This document shows positions 44,782-55,400 of a stretch of 64,000 nucleotides of DNA, piece by piece. Positions within the stretch are counted from its first letter, which is position 1; every line of letters begins with the position of its first letter. The translations under genes and the position numbers were made by a program. The notes under the pieces are model-generated. The model was given only the letters and a program-made list of their open reading frames with translations, was not told where the DNA came from and made no database searches. The DNA comes from Rickettsiales bacterium UBA4311 (lineage in GTDB: Bacteria; Pseudomonadota; Alphaproteobacteria; Rickettsiales; Deianiraeaceae): assembly GCA_002394665.1 (NCBI GenBank), contig DGUL01000010.1, positions 1-64,000 of the forward strand. The letters are read 5' to 3'.

Positions 44782-46491
44782 ATGCAAACGCCAAGTCGTA
44801 GTGTTAAAGTAAAAATTGATTTATCGCAGTTATACAAAGAAAAGCCGAAAAGAGGGGTTAAGCGAAAAAGTGTTGTTGGCAAAAAAAAGCAACGTTGTAA
44901 TAAAATTATAAAATTAGCAGACATTGATTTTGAAAAGATAAAATATGATAAAAAAATAGATTTTCAACATTTTAGAGAATTTGTAAAAAATGAGAGTTTT
45001 GTTTGTATTTACAACGAGAAAAAGACACTTTTTACATATAAAATAGAAAAGAAAAGTGAAAAAAGTGAAGCAAAAAACAAGAAAAAGCATCAAGTGGTTT
45101 TATTGTCAAAAGCAGATTTTACGCAGTTGTTGTTGAATTTGTTTGGAGATTTTATTAAAGATTTTTGCCAAAATACGAGAAAAGGGCAACGGAGTGTTAA
45201 GCATTTTAATTACAAAAAGTTCAAACTTTTGTTTCCGGTTGTTGTGGTCGCGAGTTTTGGTTGTTTATTTCTTCCATTTATCGGCACATTTTTGAAGTCC
45301 GCTATAATTCTTTATTATTCAACTTGTATAATCTTGAAAAGTGCTTTTTTGATTTATGGCTCAATAAAGCGTGATGATTTCGCAGTTTTGAACAATGAAT
45401 GTATAAACGATTATAGCAATGAAAAACTACCAAAGTATACTATTCTTGTACCGATGTTTAAGGAAAATGAAAAAACCATATCACAAGCACTGAATTCGTT
45501 GAAAAATCTTGTTTATCCGCAGGAATTGTTGGACATAAAACTGGTTCTTGAAGAGGACGATTTGCAGACGAGGGATATATTGAAAAGTTTTTCTCTGCCA
45601 AATAATATTGTTCCCATTTGGACGCCTTATTTTGAACCACGGACAAAACCAAAAGCTTGTAATGTTGCAAGTCTATTTGCAGAAGGCGAGATTTTAGTAA
45701 TATACGATGCGGAGGATATTCCTGAAAAGTTGCAGTTATTGAAGGCTTGCGAAGTTTTTAAGAAGGAAAGTAATACTCAAATTCTTCAAGGATGTTTGAA
45801 CTTTTATAATTATCGTCATAATATTTTAACGGAGTGTTTTAATATTGAATATAACGTTTGGTTCAAGATTGCATTGCAAGAGTTCGCAAAACATGGCGTT
45901 ACAATACCTCTTGGCGGAACGAGCAATCACATAAAATACAATTTTTTAGAAAAACACGGCTTTTGGGATAGTTATAATGTGACTGAAGATTTGGAACTTT
46001 CTGTTGTTGCGGACAGGGAGAATGTGAAAATTTCTCACCTAAATTGCGATACAAAAGAATGGTGTGTTGTTGGTATTAAATCTTTTATTAAACAAAGAAC
46101 AAGATGGTTGAAAGGTTATTTATTGACATATTTGTTATATTTTGCAGAAAAAAGAAAAGGAGTAAGAAAGTGGCTTTTTATACATTTGATTGTGGGCTAT
46201 GGAGCTTTGTCGTTTTTATTTACTCCGTTTTTGTTTTTAAGTGTTTTAACTATTCAAAATAACCTCCTTGCTTCTTTTTGGTTTTTAGCGAATTCTATTT
46301 ATTATTTAACTTATATTTTTTTATATGCCTCTCTTTTAAGGAATGCTGATGTTGTTCTGAATTGGAAAAGGCTTTTTATATTTGCGATATATCCTTTTTA
46401 TTTCATTTTGCACGTTATTTCATCATATTGTGCAATTTATGATATTTATAAAAATCCGTTTAGGTGGGCAAAAACAAGTCATCTTAATTAA
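44782..46491 (+). CDS. Family 2 membrane glycosyltransferase
   Basis: After a basic N terminus and a ~130-residue soluble region, two membrane helices (~150-200) precede a GT-A domain. This runs YTILVPMFKENE (~219), LVLEEDD, PKACNVASLF, the DxD-like YDAEDIPE (~308), TEDLELS (~402) and the QRTRWLKG (QxxRW) motif (~439). Three or four more helices close the protein. This is a processive-type polysaccharide synthase architecture related to cellulose-synthase-like or NfrB-like GT2 enzymes; the product is unknown. It is directly behind lspA and converges on the giant gene with a four-base stop overlap. Confidence 0.87.
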   Translation: MQTPSRSVKVKIDLSQLYKEKPKRGVKRKSVVGKKKQRCNKIIKLADIDFEKIKYDKKIDFQHFREFVKNESFVCIYNEKKTLFTYKIEKKSEKSEAKNKKKHQVVLLSKADFTQLLLNLFGDFIKDFCQNTRKGQRSVKHFNYKKFKLLFPVVVVASFGCLFLPFIGTFLKSAIILYYSTCIILKSAFLIYGSIKRDDFAVLNNECINDYSNEKLPKYTILVPMFKENEKTISQALNSLKNLVYPQELLDIKLVLEEDDLQTRDILKSFSLPNNIVPIWTPYFEPRTKPKACNVASLFAEGEILVIYDAEDIPEKLQLLKACEVFKKESNTQILQGCLNFYNYRHNILTECFNIEYNVWFKIALQEFAKHGVTIPLGGTSNHIKYNFLEKHGFWDSYNVTEDLELSVVADRENVKISHLNCDTKEWCVVGIKSFIKQRTRWLKGYLLTYLLYFAEKRKGVRKWLFIHLIVGYGALSFLFTPFLFLSVLTIQNNLLASFWFLANSIYYLTYIFLYASLLRNADVVLNWKRLFIFAIYPFYFILHVISSYCAIYDIYKNPFRWAKTSHLN

Positions 46492-49400
46492 GCACGATTT
46501 TGAGGCGGTGTATTTTGTTTATTGTTTTGCTCTAACTGATATTTTATGAATTTGCTGTTGTTTATTTGTTTATTGAGATTTTGAGCTTGTTGTGTTTGAA
46601 GAATATTTGTAGCGTGTTGCTCCATTTTTTCTGGGTTAACAATAGGCGTATGTTGCTCTTGATTGTTTGGTTTTGTGTCTTCGCCTAAAACTTTGTCTCT
46701 AAACTCTTTAAAGAACCAAGGTATAATGAGACAACCCGGGAATATTGCGAGAAAAACTCTTATTGGTAGAGGTGTGATTTTACTTTTCTCCTTTTCTGCT
46801 TCCAATATCTTCTTATCATTTTCAATTTTTTTATTTATATCTTCATTATTTTGAGTTGATATATCTGCAAGATCTTTATTGGTTAGATTTTCATACCTCC
46901 GTTCCAACTCTTCGCCTTCGAGGCCATTTGTGATATTTTTTTCTATTTTTTTAAACAAACCTTTTCCATTGAATGCACTAAATTCTTTATCTGACTGAAG
47001 CTTATTTGTAATTCTTTCTCTTTCTTTTTGTTGTTTTTGTATTCTTTGAAATAAAAAATTCACCATTTTATTATGGAATGTCAAAGTTGGTTGTAGATTG
47101 TTTAAATCAAGAAGTCCTGCATCAGTATAGAGTTGTTTGATTTTTTCAAACAATTGTTTGTTTTCTTCTTCATTTATGTTAAATGTTTTTCCATCGTTTA
47201 TAGGCTCTTCTTTGATTGTTTCACAGACCGCATCAATTATCTTGTCAAAGACGTATATTTCTTGTTCTGAAAAATCGGATTCTTCAAGTGCTTGCAATGT
47301 TTTTTCTGTCAAGTTTCCGTTTTCATCCATTAGTCCTTCAAGCGAAAACCCATTAAAAAGTAGATGATGGTTTTCTGAAACCATTTTTGTTATTATGTCA
47401 GGAATTTTGTCGTCAAGATATTTTCTCAGCATATTTTGATGATAAGGGCTCAATTTTTTCGTATCTATTTCACTTTGGTTTATTATGTCCGCTCTTCTTT
47501 CTTCTTCTGGTAGTTCAGAAGCAACACCGGTATTATCAATATCTTTGTCTATTGCATCATAAAGTTCGGTTAATTTGTGTAAATTTTCTTCAAAAAATTG
47601 TGGTGTATTTTTAGCATCTGTTTCTTCAAATATAGTTATAAACTTTTCTTCTATACCTTGTAGTGTGGCATCTATATAGTTTTTTCTGTCAGTGATTTCT
47701 TTTACGATATTATTCAGTAATGCTATATTTTTTGTTGCGTTATTATACTTATCTTGATAAATTTGCCTTAATTTCATTTCTTGACCGTTATTGTATAATT
47801 TTGCAACAATATAGCCATTAACTTTGTCTTTATGTGTGAAAGAATCTTTTAATTGTTCTAATTTTTCTTTTATTTCATCAAGATTGTCGAGATTTACAAC
47901 ATCCTCGTATTTAAACCATTCTTCATTATTGTCTAAGCGATTTGATAAATCTAAACCTTCTGGCATTTCTTTTGTTGTCAGTATTAAGTTATCTAATTTA
48001 ATAGCTTCCGTTATAAGCTTTCTGTATTTATCCATTTTATCGTCCATTTTATCAAGATCTTTAATGTCTTCCAATGTTTTTTTCAATTTGTTTTTATCTT
48101 CAAAAAATATCTCTGCATCTTCTATTTCTTGTTCTAAGTTTTCAATCTGTTTTGTTAGCTCTGTTGCATATTTTTGCACTGCTTCGCTCAGTGTCATGTC
48201 GTTGGTTTTTATTTGTGCTATGTATTCATCCGGAATGGAAAAAAAGTGCGATTTATGATCATTCAGTTTAATTTTTAGATCGTTAAGTTTCTTGTTTCTG
48301 TCCTCTCGGAATTGTGCAAATGTTGTATCGTTATCTATTGAAAGGCTACTCGTATTCGGCGTCGTGTATGGTGTGTATTGTTCGCTTGGATGCTTTTTGG
48401 CTTTTCTGAGCCCATCTAGGCAACGATTTACTTGATTTATTTCATAACTAAACTTTTGGAAAAATTCGTCTTCTTTTCCATACATTCTTGAAAAAGCACT
48501 CAAAACAGAGGCGTTAATTTTATCATCAATAAGGCTTTCAATTATAAAATCTTTTTTGCCATTTTCCTCTCTATAAGATTGTTTTTTAAATCTTTCCACG
48601 AAATCATTCTCTAATTTTTTTGCCGGAGGTGTTCTTTTTTCTCGCGAAATGTTATCTTCTGACATTATACCTTCTATCAAATATTTCGTGTACATTGTTT
48701 TTGCACGCTCTTTTGTAAGTTTTTTGTTGCAATCATCCGAATCAGCTTTCATTTCATCTGGGAATGCATTTATAAAATCTGTATAATCTTTATCAAATTT
48801 TGATATTGGTTTTTTTCTTACGACAATTTGTTCAAGTTGCTCTTGGTTTAGAGACAAAACTCCATTTTTATGTTGTATAATGTATGTCGTCTCGGGATCT
48901 TGTGTTTTTGCATAAGTGTATAGTAGGCTAAGATCAGATGACAAATTTGAATCATTAGCACTGAGAATGACTATATTTTTTTTTATTTCTTTACCATCAT
49001 CGTTTAAAATTTTCTTTGAGGCAATCACGGCTCTATTTTTAAAGTTAATCGCCACATAATCGTTGTCTTGTGTTTTTTCTATATCTCGTGTAAGCTCAGA
49101 ATTGGATTTGTTCCCTTCTATATTTTGTTGTGTTTTTTCCAGTTTCTGGATTCCAAGCATCAAGAAGTTGTTATTGTTTGTTTGGTGGAAATTGCCAAAA
49201 GGTTTTATCTTCATTCCGCATTCGATTACATTGCCAATTGCGGAAAGCATTATTTTAGTGCTATTATTGTTGTCGGTTGTAATTCTTTGCAGACTATATT
49301 TTCTTTGTATTTTTTTACCTTCTGTATCTTTTTCTTCAATATATGTTTTTAAAAATGCTTTTCTATTGTAATCCAGCCTATCATTGATTGCCACTTCTTT

Positions 49401-52400
49401 AGATTGCTCGTCAGACAAGGCCCCGTTCTGTATTGTTTCTTCTCTTTCATTTATTACATCAGTTCTGAGTTGATTAAAGGTTTTGTTGATTGTTTTGAGA
49501 ATATTACTTATATATTGTTCTGCTTTTCTTTTTGGTTTTTCTTTATCAGAATAAGATATTATACATTTTTGGCATAAAATATTTTCTATTTTTGCATCTA
49601 TATTTTTTCTCACCGTGTCTATTGTTTCTGCGTTTTTATTATCAAATTCTTTCAAAGAAGTTGAGTTGTCAAGTGCATTTTTCAAATATGGATCTAAAAC
49701 ATAGTTTAGATATTTTGAGCTTTCAAATTCGATTTCTTTAACAAGTCTTCCTTTTAGATCGAAAGGTATTTCTTCGTCTTTGTTTATTATTGATATAGCT
49801 ATATTTATTTTATCTGAAAACTCTTCTTTTAGATTTTCTATTGTTTCGTGTTTTTTCCATTGCATCATTTCTTTTAATGAGTTAAATTCCAAGTTTGCTT
49901 GAAAAATTTCTTCTGATATTGGTCGTGTTATTGTTCCAAATAAGTCTTCTATTTTGTTTTTTCTTTCGTTTTCATCAGTTTTTGTTAAAATTTCGTCTAT
50001 TTTTGTTTTGTTAGCTGCTATCCATGTTTTTAATGCATTGTCTGTTATTTTATTTCGTAAATTTTGTCTATATAAATGTCTTATCAAATTCAAGAAATGA
50101 TCGTATGAATATTCCGGATAGCTGACCACATTACCATATCTGCCAGATCTTCCTGTTCTACCGAAGATTTGATATTGTTTTTCTTTTGTTAAATGTGTTT
50201 CAAAATTCAGTATGCGTGGTTCGTTTGGGAAGTCGCAACCAACGCCATATTCCATTGTTCCAAATATAAATAAATTTTTTGGGTTCTTTTTAACTTTATT
50301 TTTTATGGTCTGCATCGTTATCTCACCTTCCGAGCTTTCAAGGGCGAAAATTTCCGGTTTTTCAATATTTGCAAATTCAGATGGGTTTATAATTGTAAAA
50401 GTTTCGTCTAAATATTTACCCATTTCTTCTGCAATACTTTTAACCTTTTTTGTTCCTTCGAAAAAGCTTAAATGATACGTAGGAATTTTGTTTATTGATA
50501 GGTCTTTAAGAAGTCGTTCTTCGTGCTCTAAAAGAAGAGTTGCAATTTGTTTTATTTCTTTGTTTTGACCAGCTGGTTGGTTTTTAATTTGATTTAAAAT
50601 ACCTTCTGTATTTGATACAATGTCTTCTGATTTTACACCTTTATTTTGTAATGCCATAAAAAGCATATTAGCAAATAAAATTGCTTTGGATTTTGTTGTT
50701 ATTTTACCATCTTTTTTCTCGTCATCCTCTATTAGTGTTGATTGTTTGAATTCATCTTTTCTATTATCCACATTGACACTCTCAAAACCTCTAACTTTGA
50801 AGTTATTTGAAATCCATATATCATTGTCTTTTGGCGTAGCTGTAAAACCGACGACCTTGTTGAAATACTTATGCAAATGCAAGGCCACGCTACTGTCAGT
50901 CATTACGTTTGCCATTACTTTTTCAACATTATTCCCTTCTTTTTCTATCTTTTTTCTCACGAAGTAGTTAACAAAACGAGAAAATCTATTGCTTTTATCT
51001 GTTATTTTATCGTTTATTATTATTCTATAATCTGCATAAGTTTTATTATTTTTGGTGTAGTAAGCTATGGCATAGTTTTTATCTTGTTGCATACTAATTG
51101 CGTTTTCGTAATCTTTGTCAAGCTCTTCAAGTATATTCATTATTGTTTCTTTTTGTCTTTCGTTTAAAACGTCATTTATTGTTTTCGCAGGGTCGTTGGT
51201 TTGTTGCAATAAATCTTCTATATCTATGTCTATTCTTATCTTTAAGTATTCAAATACGGATTTACATTCCTCTAATTTTTTTTTCATTTCGTCGGTGTCG
51301 GCGGAAGAGAGTTTAAAAAACTTATCTGCTATTTGATCTTTTGTATAATAGGCATTGGTTTCGTTTACGCCTCCTCTGGCGTTGAAGTAGAATTCTGCTA
51401 AATCATATTCTTTAAAACCCATTACTTCCGAAGGCTTTGCATTTTTATTTGAGGAGAAAGGGTCAACGGATGAGTCTATTTCGTCTTGCAATAAAACTCC
51501 TTTTTCTTTCATTATTGTTAAAAATTCTATTCCTTCTTTGGATTGTAGTTTTTTCTTTCTAAAAAAGTCTAAATCGTTTGCTGTTGATAGCAAAACGTTG
51601 CACATATTTTTGTTTTCTATAATTTCTTTGATTTGTTTGTCGTCCGTAATTTCTTCTTTTGTATTTGCACGATATATTGATGTTTTTGTTACGATGTAAA
51701 TATTTTTTTCTTCTATATCAGGGCATTGTTTTAAATCTGCAAGATGTTGTTCCACGAGCACTTCATTTGGTGCAATAATAACAGGGGTTTTGCCTTCTTT
51801 TAGAGAATTAAATGCTGTAAAGTCTATGGTTTTCGTTTTACCAGTTCCTGTTTTCATTCTGATTACAATTTTTCTATCATTTTTTGCAAGTATAGAAGGT
51901 CCTAATTGTTCTGGACGTAACAATATATTATTTTTTTTCTTGTATTTCGCCAAATAGCAGGCATATAATTGAAGTTGCTCTTTTTCTGTTAATCCTTTAT
52001 CTTTCTTTTCTTTATTTTCTTCATCATTTTCTTCAACTTCTTCTTCATTTTCCTCTTCTTCTGTTGCTTGCTTTATTTTACTATCCAACTTCTCTGACAG
52101 GATATTTAATTCATCTTCATCTTGCAACAACAACCCTGCCATACAATAAACATATTGCAGTTGTCTTTTTAATTTTCGTTTTTCTACGTCGGATGTTTTG
52201 ATATCAAAAACAGTATCATCGATCGCTTTAATGAGGTTTAAACCAGATGTATTAAATATTGTTGAATCGGGTAAGTAGCTGTTTGAGTCGTATTTTTTGG
52301 ATAATTTTTCAATATCTTTGGCGATATTTTTCGTTTCATCGTATATGTTAATTATATCACGTGAAAATTGTTTATTAGCCTTTTCTATTTTTTCAAATAG

Positions 52401-55400
52401 CTCTCTATTTGTATCCAATCCATCAAGTTTTTGACATTCTTGCGTTAAAAATTGTCTTTCGTGTGCTTCGATTGAATATTTTGCATTTCTTTTGAGATTT
52501 TCAGCGTTTTCTTTTTTCTTTATAAGTTTTAGAAGTTCGCTATGGCTATAATTTGTTGACAAGATGTCTTCTCCTAATATTTTTTCTATTTGTGTTATTT
52601 CTTCAAAGACTTTATCAGATATATCTTCTTTATCTATTTTTGATAAGTATTTTAAAGCTCTTGTTCCAAGCTTATTACTTATTTCTTGTGCCGGTATTTG
52701 TTGTAATATTTGCCTGACATCTTTTATTAAATAACCATTTTCTAAAAGAGTTTGTTTGAATTGTGTAATGAAATTTGAAACGTTTGTAATATTTTCTTGA
52801 TTTCCTTCAAATCTCGCCTCTTTTAATATGGCATTTAAGTTTTTAATATATGCAATTCCGAACAGCATATCTTCTTTGAAGCTATTAGCGATATTTACTC
52901 TCTCTGCTTTATTATTCGCTTTTTCTATATTTAAAAGTGCTTCATCTATACAATTACTGAATACATTTATTAAAAAGTTGTGATCTATCAATGCATTTTT
53001 TTGTCTCTTAATGTCGCCATCTAACTCTTCAAGAATTTGTAATGTAATGCCGAGATTTTTTTCTATTGCACTTATGCCATTCTCTTCGCTTATATCTTCT
53101 CTTATTGAGTTTATTTTTGCGATTTTTCTTAGTAGTTTATTTTTTTGATTTTTGTTTAAGAAAGTTGAATTAACGATGTTGTTTATACAATCTTGAATTC
53201 TTCCAACGGAAACTTTTTTAGCTTCTTCCAGAGGTCTGGTTTCATCTTTTTCAAAAAATGCCGTTATAATGTCGTTATTTAAAAAAGTATTAGCAAGTTC
53301 TTCAATATCTATTTTCTTTTTGTTGCCCTTGATGGCGTTGTCTTGACACATATTATCAATTATTTCCAAGAAATGTTTTACATTCAATAACTCATTTGTT
53401 GCACCGGGTTCTTGTGATTTATCATATATTTTTTTTAACGCTCTCGTTAATGCAACGGCATCTTCTTCGTATTGAACGCAAATTCTATTTATATGAACGA
53501 TGTATTTTTTTATTTCTTTTTCCAGACTATCGTGATTTGGATATGCTTCTAAAATTATTTTTTGAAAGAGCTCACTCATTGTTTGTCTTGTTTTAAGATT
53601 AATGTCGCTGTTAAAAAATCTATATTCATTGTCAAAATTATTTTTTGATACGAGTATATTGCTTAATGTTTTTTTATCATTTTCCGCTATGCCTGCAACA
53701 CTCTTTGCTATTATTTTCTCACATATATTTTTTGATGGCCTATTGGAAAGAAGGTCAGAAACGTATGCGTAATCACTTCTCTCTGATAATGTTTTTTCAA
53801 TTGTAAACTCCTCTAATTTTTCTTTAACGTAGTTGCTACTTAAGAAGTTTTTTGTGATTTGTATATCGTTTGTATTGCTTAATCCGTTTGAAAAGGCAAG
53901 GATTTCTTGCAGATGAGATCGTTTTATTTGTTCTATAAAAATTTGATCAAGACTTTGTGGGTTTGGTAAAAGTCTAGCAACATTGTGTTCGGCATTTGCT
54001 TGCGCGTGTGTTGCGTTAAGATCTTCTTTTTTCGTTCGTGCAATTATTGTCGCTAGTAATTTGCCAAATATAGGTTTTTTTAGATTACCTTTGTTCGTGG
54101 TTTCATTTAGGAGAGAATTTATTGCCTGCATAAACTGCAAACTATAATTGTTTGGTGTATCGAAATCATAATCTACATAATTTTCTATTATTTTAAAATT
54201 ATTATCACCGATGGCTTGTTTTATTTCCGATAATGTTTCTAAAAATGTTTTTGCTCTTGAGAATGGAGCCTCTATTTTTGGTATTATTTTTAATAATTTG
54301 TCCGCTGGTAAATCAGTGTTTTGAATTAATTTTATATTTGTACTGGAAATTTTTTCTATTTCTTTTTCAAGCTTGGCTATAAAATCATCATCCATTTTTT
54401 TTCCGTTTCCCCCACCATTTATAAGAATGTTGTAAAATGCTTTCTTATATTCCAACCCAAGATCTTTGTTTCGCATTATTTTCAATCCATAAGATATGAT
54501 CTCGTTTCTTTTATTTATTAAAAATCGCTCATAATCATTCAGACCATTCTCCTTCAATCTTCCATCGAACCATCTTTCTCTTTCTTGGAATAAAAATGTC
54601 ATGAAATCATATTCGATTCCATTGATAATAGGCTTGTGGTTGGTTGCTAATGTCGCACCACCAGTAGCATTTTTTGTTGGTAAGTTTGTTCTTATTATTT
54701 TGTAATTCTTTTTATCAATATCATCTTCATTTTGCAAACCGACAGTAGTTGTATTTACGTCTTCCGCAGTACAAATTTCAGTAAATTCTTGTTTTGCCAA
54801 CGTTAAAGCATCTAAATTGGCACGAGGATGGCTCATTGTCATTAAAGAATATTCAATAGATGTTTTTACAATTTTCTTTTCTTTTGGACTTAGTGGGTTT
54901 TTGAATAGATATTTCGCGACTTCTTCTGGATTATTTATATCAATATCGCCAACATTTTCACCAGCAATCATTCTTTGCCTTATTACTTCGGCTTGTGCTC
55001 TATATTTGGTTTTTAATAGAGTCGTGTAAAATATCCCTGCCGATTGCTCTCCGTCTTTAAAAATATTTTGATTTTTTTCCAGCATAAAAGCGACCGCTTC
55101 GGCATCAAGAATTCCTTCGTTAATACTTCTGTTTAAAAAACGAAATATGTACCTGCATCCGTTGCATATTTTAACAAGATCTGGTACGTCGTAAATTTCA
55201 ATTTGAGTCCCGTAGCGTTGAGGTTTATCCTTTCCGAAATTTGACATTATGTTGATGAAAATTTTTTCGTAAATTTTTTGTAAATTTTGTTTTCCTAATT
55301 TGCTATTAGCAACATTGCCTTTTATTTCGCTTACAAAAGAGGAAAACACACCTTTGCAACGTGATATATAAACAAGAGTGTCAGGATTTATTATAGCAGG

